Source: Candidatus Rokuibacteriota bacterium
Lineage (GTDB): Bacteria > Methylomirabilota > Methylomirabilia > Rokubacteriales > CSP1-6
Length of the DNA stretch: 14,752 nt
NCBI GenBank assembly: GCA_016179165.1
Contig: JACORX010000003.1
Span: 1-14,752, forward strand
Reading direction: 5' to 3'
The notes beneath the pieces are model-generated. The model worked only from the letters and a program-made list of their open reading frames with translations. It was not told where the DNA came from and ran no database searches. Below, piece after piece: positions 1 to 8,000 of this stretch (positions within the stretch are counted from its first letter, which is position 1; the number at the start of each line of letters is the position of its first letter). Position numbers and translations under genes: made by a program.

Positions 1-1
1 C

Positions 2-619
2 TACTGCGATGTCGACCGCTACCCGGCGTTCAAGCGCGATTTGCACGAGGCCGCCTTCGAACACATCGAGATTCCCCACGTCCGCCAGTCGGGCAAGAAT
101 TCCGCCGACATCCGGATGGTGGTGGACGCGCTCGATCTCGCCTACGGGAAAACGCACATCGACAGCTTCGCGCTGGTTTCGGGAGACTCGGACTTCTCGC
201 CGCTGGTCTCCAAGCTTCGGGAGAACGATCGCTACGTGATCGGGCTCGGGGTCAAGTCGTCCTCGTCGGAGCTGCTCGTCGGCAACTGCGACGAGTTCAT
301 CTTCTACGAGGACCTGATCCGCGAGTCGAAGAAGACCACGGCGCTGCGCGGGATGCCGGAGAAGAAGATGGAGGCGATGACGCAGTTGATCGAGGCCATC
401 CAGGCGCTCCAGCGGGAGAACAAGGACACGCTCTGGGGCTCCATGGTCAAGCAGACCATGCAGCGGAAGAACCCCGCCTTCAACGAGTCCTACTACGGCT
501 ACTCGACCTTCTCGAAGCTCTTGGAAGAGGCAGCGAAGCAAAAGATCGTGACGCTGGAGAAGGACTCGAAGAGCGGGACCTACATCATCACCTCGGTCGA
601 GGAAGGCAGGGCCGCGTAG
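2..619 (+). CDS. NYN-domain putative ribonuclease with C-terminal OST-HTH/LOTUS domain, 5'-truncated by window edge
   Basis: The frame is open from base 2 to a TAG at 617-619, giving 205 visible residues; the true start lies outside the window. The N-terminal half has the NYN/PIN-like nuclease pattern of the LabA/DUF88 group: an ADIRMVVDALDLAY helix followed by SGDSDFSPLVSKLRE, whose acidic residues form part of the metal site, then the strand VIGLGVKSSSSELL. The first conserved Asp expected near the N-terminus is probably off the edge. From about residue 120 on, a charged linker leads to LWGSMVKQTMQRKNPAF and YSTFSKLLEEAAK, which fit an OST-HTH/LOTUS winged helix. Known members of this architecture are thought to cleave or bind RNA; the target here is unknown. 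A 6-bp hairpin (642-661) without a T-tract follows the stop. Confidence 0.85.
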   Translation, partial: YCDVDRYPAFKRDLHEAAFEHIEIPHVRQSGKNSADIRMVVDALDLAYGKTHIDSFALVSGDSDFSPLVSKLRENDRYVIGLGVKSSSSELLVGNCDEFIFYEDLIRESKKTTALRGMPEKKMEAMTQLIEAIQALQRENKDTLWGSMVKQTMQRKNPAFNESYYGYSTFSKLLEEAAKQKIVTLEKDSKSGTYIITSVEEGRAA

Positions 620-683
620 CGCGCGCCACGGCCGGCCTCTGCGGCTCCGTTCGGTGAGCCGTCGAACCCGGAGCGTCTCGGCG

Positions 684-689
684 TATACT
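684..689 (+). promoter_or_regulatory. Possible -10 box (TATACT) just before the DsbA-like gene
   Basis: TATACT matches five of six bases of the sigma70 -10 consensus and stands out in GC-rich DNA. It ends 9 nt before the GTG at 699, so transcription would begin almost at the start codon. No convincing -35 box is seen 17 nt upstream. This is an inference from sequence only. Confidence 0.3.
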
Positions 690-698
690 GGTCGAACC

Positions 699-1307
699 GT
701 GCGTCGATTCCACTCTAGACCATTGCTCGTGGCATCCCTGTGCGCGCCGCTCTTCTGGGGCGCGGCCTGCGCGGCCGAGACCCGCAGCGTGACCATCGAC
801 CCCGCGCTCGCACGCGGGGCCGCCGACGCGCCCGTCACCATCGTGGAGTTCGCCGACTACCAGTGACCCTACTGCAAGCGCGTCCAGCAGGTGCTGGACC
901 AGGTGCTGCAGGAGTTCAAGGGCAAGGTGCGGGTCGTCCACAAGGACTTCCCGCTGCCCTCCCACGCAGGCGCGCTGCCCGCCGCCGAGGCGGCACGCTG
1001 CGCCGGGGCGCAGGGCGTCTTCTGGGAGTACCACGATCTCCTGTATCTCAGCGTGCCGGACTTCTCGCGCGACGACCTCATCCGCTACGCCGGCCGCCTC
1101 AACCTCGACCGCGACGCCTTCACCACCTGCATCGACACCCGCCGGCTCCGCAAGCAGGTGGAAGCCGACGTCGCAGAGGGCCGCGCGATCGGTGTCCGGG
1201 CCACGCCCACCTTCGTGGTCAACGGCACGCCGCTCGTCGGCGCCCAGCCCATCGAAGCCTTTCGCGAGGCGGTTCGCGCGGCGCTCAAGGACACCGGCGC
1301 CGAATAG
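699..1307 (+). CDS. Exported DsbA-like thioredoxin-fold oxidoreductase with in-frame TGA, predicted selenocysteine (UPYC active site)
   Basis: Reading through one TGA (864-866) gives 202 residues. From the GTG at 699: two Arg, a hydrophobic core, and a cleavable-looking end (AACAAE near residue 25), so the protein is probably periplasmic. The mature part runs VTIVEFADYQ-U-PYCKRV, then VVHKDFPLPSHAG, and ends with the cis-Pro loop ATPTFVVNG (Pro170). Family members read CPYC at the active site; here the first Cys, residue 56, is TGA while the resolving Cys59 remains. The frame, family match and codon use continue unbroken on both sides, and a SECIS-like hairpin follows. It most likely acts as a thiol-disulfide oxidoreductase or reductant on exported proteins. 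A GTG at 654 is an alternative start but would bury the signal peptide. The cupin gene follows after 20 nt. A TGC-to-TGA mutation or base-call error is the main alternative. Confidence 0.8.
864..899 (+). promoter_or_regulatory. Sec codon (UGA) with candidate bacterial SECIS stem-loop
   Basis: The TGA is 864-866. After 15 nt, GTCCAGC (882-888) pairs perfectly with GCTGGAC (893-899) around an AGGT loop (889-892). A stem inside the coding region just downstream of UGA, with a small apical loop that has G in its first two positions and lies about 16-37 nt from UGA, is the known bacterial SECIS arrangement for SelB. Here the loop G at 890 is 24 nt past the TGA. The GCAGGUGC apex resembles the GCAGGUCUGC apex of E. 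coli fdhF as I remember it. Confidence 0.65.
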
Positions 1308-1327
1308 CCGGCCCGAGGAGAATCCGC

Positions 1328-1660
1328 ATGACCACGCCTCCCGTCAGCTTCTTTGCCGCCAGCGACAAGGTTCCGTGGGTCGAGCGGCGGCCCGGAGTCT
1401 TCTGGAAAACCCTCTGGGAGAACGCCGACGGCCGCCACAAGGCTGTCCTCATTCGCTACACGCCCGGCTCCGTCATCGCGCGTCACCGCCACATCGGCGA
1501 CGAGCAGATCTGGGTGCTCGAAGGCGAGGTCGCGGACGACACGGGCGTCTGCACCGCGGGGAACTACGCTCGACGTCCGCCGGGCTGCGTGCACACGGTC
1601 ACGAGTCGGGACGGTGCGCTGGTGTTCGCGGTGATCTCAGGGCCGACCGAGCCCGCCTAG
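1328..1660 (+). CDS. Small single-domain cupin, ChrR-like
   Basis: It encodes 110 residues from an ATG that has GAGGAG at 1315-1320, 7 nt upstream. It matches cupin motif 1, G-x5-HxH-x3-E-x6-G, with Gly47, His53, His55 and Glu59, and most of motif 2 with His89 inside RRPPGCVHTVTS. These residues make a normal metal-binding site, so it is probably an active metallo-cupin or a metal-sensing domain of the kind fused to ChrR anti-sigma factors; no anti-sigma helix is present here. It lies 20 nt behind the selenoprotein gene and is almost surely in the same transcript, which hints at a redox or oxidative-stress role. That link is inferred. The TAG stop directly abuts an inverted-repeat element. 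Confidence 0.85.
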   Translation: MTTPPVSFFAASDKVPWVERRPGVFWKTLWENADGRHKAVLIRYTPGSVIARHRHIGDEQIWVLEGEVADDTGVCTAGNYARRPPGCVHTVTSRDGALVFAVISGPTEPA

Positions 1661-1842
1661 CAGGCGGCTGAAAAAGGCCCATCTGCGCCATTTGGCAAGA
1701 ACTGTTGGGGCGCCCTCGGCCGCACGCTCAACGTACAGGGAGTACGCCTCGCGTGCGGATCAACTCAGCCCTCGTCTCGCGGCGGCCGCTCAACTCGAAC
1801 GGCGGGGCGCCGCCTCGCATCTGGACCTTTTTGAGCCGCCTG
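1661..1842. repeat. 182-bp intergenic element with about 20-bp terminal inverted repeats (MITE-like or palindromic unit)
   Basis: The left end begins CAGGCGGCTGAAAAAGG, and the right end, read on the other strand, begins CAGGCGGCTCAAAAAGG. The 20-bp ends differ at two positions. A hairpin sits in the centre (1720-1758). No reading frame in it looks real. From memory, similar units with AAAAAGG ends and a GTACG centre recur between genes of several GC-rich uncultured lineages, but this could not be searched. It starts the base after the cupin stop and may also serve as a two-way terminator, because the right end on the + strand reads into CTTTTTG. Confidence 0.65.
1720..1758. repeat. Nested perfect hairpin at the centre of the 182-bp element
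   Basis: CCGCACGC (1720-1727) pairs with GCGTGCGG (1751-1758), and inside it CGTAC (1732-1736) pairs with GTACG (1742-1746). Two 4-nt arms form a symmetric internal loop and AGGGA is the apex. The symmetry is seen directly; any function is unknown. Confidence 0.7.
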
Positions 1843-1884
1843 CGGGTTTCCCAGGAACCTTGTCGGACGTCACTGCGCCGGGTA

Positions 1885-2376
1885 TCACGCCTCCTCTACG
1901 CGCCCCAGGTCGAGCGCATCGGTCAGTGTCTTGAGCAGGCAGAAGAGGCTCGCGCGCACGGTCTCGTCGTAGTCGCCGGCCGCCGTCCCGCCCTCGTAGA
2001 ACACCGAGAGGATGTAGGCCGGCAGGCTCGGATGCTCCCCGTGCTCGAGCGCTTCGAGCATCTGGACGGGCGCCGCGCCGTCGTGCTCGCCGAGCCACGC
2101 CTGGGTGAGGGCGTAGGCCGCCAAGACGCGGTCCTCCGCGAGCAGCGGGAACGGATGGCCCAGGCTGGCCTCGAGGACCTTGAAGAGGAGGAAGGCGAGA
2201 CCGAGCGCCGCCTTCTGGACGGCGGGATCGAAAGCGCTCGTGACGGCCTGGGAGAACGCGGCGGCGTGGGGCTGGAAATCGAGGAAGACCTGCGCCTCGC
2301 TCGCGATGCGGGCGGGCGCATACTCGGTCATGGCGCGCCACACTTCGTCGACGAGCGTCCGATCGATGGCTCGCAC
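1885..2376 (-). CDS. Hypothetical protein, mostly helical, unrecognised
   Basis: A GTG start gives 163 residues ending in TGA. No family is recognised. It has no signal peptide and no clear membrane segment, although a helix around ALGLAFLLFKVLEASL is hydrophobic. Codon use matches the neighbours and the frame has strong GC3 bias, so it is probably a real gene. The middle part, LAAYALTQAWLGEHDGA, and the C-terminal SLFCLLKTLTDALDL suggest a helical bundle. An ATG at 2331 (residue 16) is an alternative start; no good Shine-Dalgarno favours either one. It is divergent from the membrane-protein operon to the right, and its 3' end points at the inverted-repeat element. Confidence 0.65.
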   Translation of the reverse strand: MRAIDRTLVDEVWRAMTEYAPARIASEAQVFLDFQPHAAAFSQAVTSAFDPAVQKAALGLAFLLFKVLEASLGHPFPLLAEDRVLAAYALTQAWLGEHDGAAPVQMLEALEHGEHPSLPAYILSVFYEGGTAAGDYDETVRASLFCLLKTLTDALDLGRVEEA

Positions 2377-2430
2377 CAGGAGGAATCCCCTTGCGGCTTC
2401 CTACGGTCTCCGGTAAGGTGAACAGTCGGG

Positions 2431-2436
2431 ATTCTA
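2431..2436 (-). promoter_or_regulatory. Possible -10 box (TAGAAT) for the divergent hypothetical gene
   Basis: TAGAAT on the - strand matches five of six -10 bases. It lies about 55 nt upstream of the GTG at 2376, giving a leader of roughly 48 nt. The -35 position is poor. Confidence 0.25.
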
Positions 2437-2497
2437 GCACGCGCGGGCACGCCGTCCGCGCGCTCTCCACGTATGAGGCATCGACAACGAGGCATTG

Positions 2498-2785
2498 ATG
2501 ATGACCGCAGAGCACTTCTGGCTGTCGGTGGGCTTCCTCGGTCAGGCGTTCTTCTCGAGCCGCTTTCTTGTCCAGTGGATCGCCTCCGAACGCAAGAAAG
2601 AGAGCGTGATCCCGGTCTCCTTCTGGTTCTTCTCGATCGGTGGCGGGACCACGCTCCTGATCTACGCGATCTACCGCCAGGACCCGGTGTTCATCCTGGG
2701 CCAGGGCGCGGGCCTTCTCGTCTACCTGCGCAACCTCTACCTCATCCGGCGCAAGCAGCGTCAACTCGCCCAGGCCGGCACCTGA
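2498..2785 (+). CDS. LpxB N-terminal-domain (LAB_N) small membrane protein
   Basis: It encodes 95 residues with three hydrophobic helices: about 7-27 (FWLSVGFLGQAFFSSRFLVQW), 36-58 (VIPVSFWFFSIGGGTTLLIYAIY) and 62-84 (PVFILGQGAGLLVYLRNLYLI). The motifs GQAFFSSRFLVQW, ERKKESVIP and FWFFSIGGG are typical of LAB_N, the domain found ahead of some lipid-A-disaccharide synthases and as a stand-alone inner-membrane protein; Pfam groups it with the PQ-loop/MtN3-like fold. The glycosyltransferase part is absent, as is usual for stand-alone members. GAGG at 2489-2492 fits ATG 2498 (5 nt) or ATG 2501 (8 nt); the TTG at 2495 is less likely. The aminotransferase gene follows after 26 nt. A role in lipid or envelope sugar metabolism is inferred from the family only. 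Confidence 0.85.
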   Translation: MMTAEHFWLSVGFLGQAFFSSRFLVQWIASERKKESVIPVSFWFFSIGGGTTLLIYAIYRQDPVFILGQGAGLLVYLRNLYLIRRKQRQLAQAGT

Positions 2786-2811
2786 CGGCCGCCGGCTGGA
2801 GGAAACCCCAA

Positions 2812-4050
2812 TTGGGCTCGATCAAGACGGATTCGATCAAGTGGGCGATGCCGCAGGCGCGGGAGATCCTGATGATCCCGGGCCCGACGGAAATCCCCTT
2901 CCCCGTCATCCAGGCCATGAACCAGCCGCCGGTGATCCAGTACGACCAGACCTTCGACGTGGACGTCCTGGAGCCGATCAACCTGGCGCTCAAGAAGGTG
3001 TTCCAGACGGAGCGGGGCGAGGTCATCACCATGCCGGGCTCGGGCAAGACCGCGCTCGAGTCGAGCGCGCTCTCGATGGTCGAGCCCGGCGACCGCGTCC
3101 TTGTGATCGTGACGGGCAGCTTTGGTCTCTTGATGGGCGCGGTCATGGGGCGAATCGGCGCCGAGGTGACCGAGTTCAGCGCGGAGTGGGGCCGGCCTAT
3201 CGACCTCGTCAAGCTCGAGAAGGAGATCGATCGCGTCAAGCCCAAGATCGTCACGATGGTCCACAACGAGACCTCGACGGGCACGACCTACCCGGCGGCC
3301 GAGGTCGGCAAGATCGTCAAGGGCCACGGCGCCCTGTTCCTCCTCGACACCGTCTCCTCGCTGGCGGGCATCGACGTGCGCACCGACGGGTGGGGCGTGG
3401 ACCTCAACATGACGGGCTCGCAGAAGTGTCTCGCCGCGCCGCTCGGCATGGCGATCGTGGGGGTCACCCCGCCGGCCTGGGAGGCCATGGAGCGCCGCAA
3501 GCACAAGGCCGCCTCGTGGGTCTACGACCTCCTGCGCTGGCGGGACTCGTGGATCCCGGTCTCTCGCGGCGGTCGCGTGCCGGAAGGCGGCAGGCGGATG
3601 CAGCCCATCTCGATGTCGACCCACCTGACGCATGCCCTGGGCGTCGCTGTCCGTCTCGTGCTCGAGAAAGGGCTCGAGGCCCGCTTCCGCCGCCACGCCG
3701 TGGCCGGCCGCGCCTTCCGCGCGGGCATCGAGGCCATGCGCCTCGAGATGTTCCCCGACCCGTCTGTCCGGTCCGACACCGTCTCCTGCATCAAGACGCC
3801 GCCGGGCATCGAGCCCGCGGCCATCGTCAAGCGCATGCGCGAGGCCTACGGCATTCTCATCGGCACCGGGCTCGACAAGATGCGCACGACGACGCTGCGC
3901 GTCGGCCACATGGGCATCACGGCGAGCCCGCTCTATATCCTGCCGACGCTCTCGGCGCTGGAGATGACGCTCCGCGATCTCGGCTACCGGAGCGAGGCTG
4001 GGGCGGGCGTGGCTGCGGCGCAGGCCATCTTCGCGGGCTCCGCCTCGTGA
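2812..4050 (+). CDS. Class V PLP aminotransferase, serine/alanine-glyoxylate type
   Basis: It has 412 residues from a TTG preceded by GGAGG (2798-2802, 9 nt away); an ATG at 2848 would give 400. The family signature is complete: MIPGPTEIP near the N-terminus, PGSGKTALESS in the cofactor phosphate region, Asp179 in LLDTVSSLAG under the pyridine ring, the Schiff-base Lys205 in TGSQKCLAAPLG, and the closing RVGHMGITASP. The length is normal for serine-glyoxylate or alanine-glyoxylate aminotransferase. With the hydroxyacid dehydrogenase translated in overlap, the likely reaction is serine plus glyoxylate to hydroxypyruvate plus glycine, but alanine, aspartate or aminoethylphosphonate cannot be excluded as amino donors. 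It is cytosolic and in an operon with the LAB_N gene upstream. Confidence 0.88.
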   Translation: MGSIKTDSIKWAMPQAREILMIPGPTEIPFPVIQAMNQPPVIQYDQTFDVDVLEPINLALKKVFQTERGEVITMPGSGKTALESSALSMVEPGDRVLVIVTGSFGLLMGAVMGRIGAEVTEFSAEWGRPIDLVKLEKEIDRVKPKIVTMVHNETSTGTTYPAAEVGKIVKGHGALFLLDTVSSLAGIDVRTDGWGVDLNMTGSQKCLAAPLGMAIVGVTPPAWEAMERRKHKAASWVYDLLRWRDSWIPVSRGGRVPEGGRRMQPISMSTHLTHALGVAVRLVLEKGLEARFRRHAVAGRAFRAGIEAMRLEMFPDPSVRSDTVSCIKTPPGIEPAAIVKRMREAYGILIGTGLDKMRTTTLRVGHMGITASPLYILPTLSALEMTLRDLGYRSEAGAGVAAAQAIFAGSAS

Positions 4051-5009
4051 TCGTCGTCCCCGACGACTTCCCCTCGGTCTTCGATGGCACCCCCGCCCAC
4101 GAGCGGGCGAAGAAGCTCGGCGACGTCTCGGTCTTTACCGAGCGGGGCGCCGACGCGGAGCAGGAGCTGATCCGGCGCATCGGCCGCGCGGAGGTGGCGA
4201 TCAACATCCGGGCCCACGCGCGGTTCAGCGAGGCCGTCTTCACCGCCTGCCCCGCCCTCAAGATGATCTCCGTCTGGGGCACGGGCACCGACAACGTGGA
4301 CCTGAGCACGGCCGGCATGCGCGGCGTCACGGTCTGCAACACGCCGGGCGTCAACGCCTTCGCCGTGGCCGAGCACGCGCTGACGCTGATGCTGGCGGTG
4401 GCGCGGAAGATCACCACGCTGGACGCCGAAATGCGGAAGGGCAAGTGGCCGCGCGAGCTCTTGACCCAGCTGCTCGGCAAGACGCTCGGCGTCTTCGGCT
4501 TGGGCACGATCGGCGCCCGCGTGGCGGCGCTCGGCAAGGCCATCGGCATGGACGTGCTGGGCTGGTCGGCGCTCGGCGACGAGGCCCGCATCGGCAAAGC
4601 CGGTGCCACACCCGCCTCCAAGGAAGAGATCCTGGCTCGGGCGGACGTCATCAGCCTGCACGTGCGCCTGAGCTCCGAGACCCGCGGCTTCATCGGCCGG
4701 AAGGAGCTTGCCCTGATGAAGCCGACGGCCATCCTGGTCAACACGGGGCGCGGCGTGCTCGTGGACCGCGACGCGCTCCTCGCCGCGCTCAAGGAGAAGA
4801 GGATACTGGGCGCGGGCCTCGACGTCTTCCACCAGGAGCCGCTGGCCCCTGACGACCCGATCCTCGCCCTGCCGAACGTGATCTGCTCGCCGCACAATGC
4901 GGGGCAGACGCCCGAGGTCATCCGCGACGGCCTGCTCCGCGCCGTCGAGAACGTCGAGCACTTCCTGAAGGGGAAGCCCCGAGACTTGGTCGTTTCTCCG
5001 GTTCGCTAG
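4047..5009 (+). CDS. D-2-hydroxyacid dehydrogenase (hydroxypyruvate/glyoxylate reductase-like)
   Basis: A GTG start overlaps the aminotransferase stop as GTGA (4047-4050), so translation is probably coupled. The 320-residue protein has the nucleotide-binding GLGTIG at 151-156 and the full catalytic set: Arg235 in VNTGRG, Glu264 in DVFHQEP and His283 in SPHNAG. The N-terminal lid has the usual ISVWGTGTDNVDL substrate loop. Family members reduce 2-ketoacids to D-2-hydroxyacids with NAD(P)H; the context suggests hydroxypyruvate to D-glycerate. Its exact substrate cannot be read from the sequence. The TAG stop (5007-5009) shares CTAG with the stop of the convergent kinase gene, leaving no room for a terminator between them. 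Confidence 0.9.
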   Translation: MIVVPDDFPSVFDGTPAHERAKKLGDVSVFTERGADAEQELIRRIGRAEVAINIRAHARFSEAVFTACPALKMISVWGTGTDNVDLSTAGMRGVTVCNTPGVNAFAVAEHALTLMLAVARKITTLDAEMRKGKWPRELLTQLLGKTLGVFGLGTIGARVAALGKAIGMDVLGWSALGDEARIGKAGATPASKEEILARADVISLHVRLSSETRGFIGRKELALMKPTAILVNTGRGVLVDRDALLAALKEKRILGAGLDVFHQEPLAPDDPILALPNVICSPHNAGQTPEVIRDGLLRAVENVEHFLKGKPRDLVVSPVR

Positions 5010-8000
5010 CCCGGCAAGGCCTGCCGGCGCACGTCCACTCGGGTCGGCCGCGGGTCAGGCGCGTCCAAGACGGCCCGCACCTTCCGGGCGAGCGTGTCCG
5101 GCGTAAAGGGCTTCTGGAGAAAGGCGGTCCCCAAATCCAGGACGCCGTGACGGACGGCCGCGTCGTCTGTGTAGCCGGACATATACAGCACCTTCATCTC
5201 AGGTCGCAACGGCGCCAACCGTTCGGCAAGCTCCCGGCCGCTCATCTGCGGCATGACGGCATCCGTCACCATGAGCGGGATCGGGCCGGCATGCCGCTCA
5301 CAGGTGAGCAGCGCCTCCGCGCCGTGCTGCGTGTCCAACACCGTGTAGCCGTTGGCGTGAAGGATGTCCCGCGCAAGCTCTCGGACTCCCTCCTCATCTT
5401 CCACGAGGAGGATCGTTTCCGTCCCGTGGGGTACCTGGGCGAGCGCTGCCTTCGGCCTCCCCGGCGCGGAAGCCACATCAACCCGGGGCAGATAGATTCT
5501 GAACGTCGTCCCCCGCCCCGGCTCCGTGTCGACCTCGATGTAGCCCTCGCTCTGCTTGACAATCCCGTAGACGGTGGCCAGCCCGAGCCCTGTTCCTTTG
5601 CCCGGTCCATTGGTCGTGAAGAAGGGTTCGAAGATGTGAGCCTGAACCTCCGGGGGCATCCCGACCCCGGTGTCGCCCACGACCAGCATCATGTAGGGGC
5701 CCGGGCTGGCCCCGGGGTGGCGCCGCACAAACGCGGCGTCCATCTCGACACGGGTGGTCTCAATGCTGAGCCGGCCGCCCTGGGGCATGGCGTCCCGGGC
5801 GTTCACGACCAGGTTCATGAGGACCTGCTCGATTTGGCTCGGGTCGGCTCTCACGTGTCCCAGCGCCGGGTTCAGCGTTGTGACCAGGCTGATGCTTTCG
5901 CCGATCACCCGGCCAAGCATCTGCTCTAGGTTGGCGATTACCCCGTTGAGGTCGAGCGAGGTCGGCTGGAGGACCTGCTTGCGACTGAACGCCAGGAGCT
6001 GGCGCGTCAGGTCGGCGGCCCGACCCGCGGCCTTCTGGACGAGCTCGATTCCCTGGCGGACGGGATCTGCGGGTTTCAGGGAACGCAGCAGCAGCTCGGA
6101 GCGACCCATGATCACCGTGAGCAGATTGTTGAAGTCGTGAGCGATGCCGCCGGCGAGCTGCCCCACGGCTTCCATTTTTTGGGCCTGCGTCAGCTGGCTC
6201 TGGGTCTGGGCGAGCTCCTCGTAGGCCCGGCGGGTTTCCTGGAGCAGTCGACTGTTCTCCAGGGCAACCGCTGCCTGCGACGCAAAGGCGGTGGCGATCA
6301 TCAAGTCCTCCGCGGAGAACCCCTCCTCCCGCCGTGTCCGGACGCTCAGCACGCCTACCACCCGCTCCCCGACCTTGACCGGGACGGCCATGACTGCCCG
6401 ATAGCCGAGTCGGCCTATGGTTTCCCGATGCGCCGAAATCACCCGCGGATCATTCACGAGATCCGTGACCATCAGGGGTTCGCCACTAGCCGCGACCCGC
6501 CCGCTGAGGCTCTCTCCGATCTTGAGACGCGATGTGATCATGACGTCCTTCGCGTCGCCCCAGGAGCCGGCGAGCACAAGTTCTTCACCTTCCACGAGCC
6601 GGAAACCGACCGATCCGGAACCGAGGAGGCGCCCACAGGCTTCCGAAATGGCCGCCAGGAGGGAGTCCACGGGCTGCATTCTTGACAGCTCGCAGCTCAG
6701 CGCAAGCAGGGTCTCGAGCCGACTCTGGCGAGCCCGCAGCTCCTGGAGGAGCTTGGCATGTTCGATGGCGATGGCCGCCTGGTTGCCAAATGACGTGAGA
6801 CTCTGAAGTTCGGCCGTACTGAAACGATGATGGTGACGTGTCAGGAGCGAGAGCACCCCGACCAGTCGGTCCCGTACCGGGAGGGGGATGCAGAGGAGAG
6901 ACACGTAGCCCTCCTCTCGCATCCACTCGGCGTTGACCGTCCGAGAATCTGTCAGTACGTCTTCCACGACGAGCGCCTCTCGGGTGAGCGCGACGTACCC
7001 GGTCAGCCCTTCACCAACCGCAAACTCCGTCTTCCGCCCCGAGCCAGGCACCCCCCGGGTCCCCGCCTCGGACCGAAGGACGAGGCGATCCCCCTCGATG
7101 ACCCAGATCCGCGACGCGGCATCGGGCAGGAGATCCGTCGCCGCTCCCGCTACACGCTCCAGCACCTCCGGGAGCTCCAGCGAAGCCGTGACGACCCGCG
7201 CCAGCCGGGCGAGGTCCTCTGCCTGACGCTGCCCCCGTGTCGCCTCCGCATAGAGTCGGGCGTTCTCCAGCGCTACCGCGGCCTGGTTCGCAAACGTCTG
7301 GACAAGTTGGATCTCTTCGGCAGTGAAGACGCGCCCCGCGCGATCCCTCACCGCGAGGACGCCGCGCACCCCGTCCTGCACGAGCAGGGGTACGGCAAGG
7401 ACGGCTTGGTAGGGACCCGCCCCGATTCGAGCCCGGGCCTCCGGCGGCAAGACAATGCGCGGATCGGTCAAGATATCGGCCGTCGCCACGGGCTGTCGCT
7501 CGGACACGGCGAGCGCCGCCATGCCGGTCCCTGGGGGGAGCACCATGTTCGGCCGGAACGTGGGCCCACCGTCGCCTGACACTGCCACGGCCACCAAGTC
7601 GCCCGACTCCGGCTCCACCCGGAAGAGGGCGGAGTAGTGGACGCCGACCAAGCTCCGCAGGCTGTCGGCAATCCATTGACCGCACTGTTCGGGGTCGAGC
7701 GATCGGGCGATTCGCCGACCGGTCTCCGCCAGGCTCTCTGCGACCCGCCGGCGACGCTCGCTCTCCTCGAACAGACGCGCATTGGTGAGGGCGACCGCCG
7801 CCTGGCCGGCCAGCAGCGCCATGAGCTCTTTCTCTTCGTGTGAGAAAACGCGGGGGCTTGTGTAGAGAAGGGTCAGCACCCCCGCCCCCTGACCGCTGGT
7901 CATCAGCGGGATGACCGCGCAGCCGTGGAGCCCCAGCATCACGCTAAGGCGTCGGTTGAGAAAGCGCGGGTCCCCCTGGACGTCTCTCACGTATTCGGCG

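Noticed and set aside
642..661. CGGCTC/GAGCCG hairpin after the NYN gene as a terminator
   Set aside because: Six pairs with an 8-nt loop and no T-tract; may be chance in GC-rich DNA.
864..866. Reading the TGA as an ordinary nonsense mutation, giving two short genes (654-866 and 891-1307)
   Set aside because: A random stop at exactly the first catalytic Cys, with no other damage and a well-placed hairpin, is less likely than Sec. It is not fully excluded, since TGC to TGA is one base change.
2391..2419. TTGCGG-N17-TAAGGT as promoter for the LAB_N operon
   Set aside because: Spacing is right but the -10 match is only three of six bases.
2761..3909. 382-residue open frame on the - strand
   Set aside because: Shadow of the aminotransferase, whose family motifs are on the + strand.
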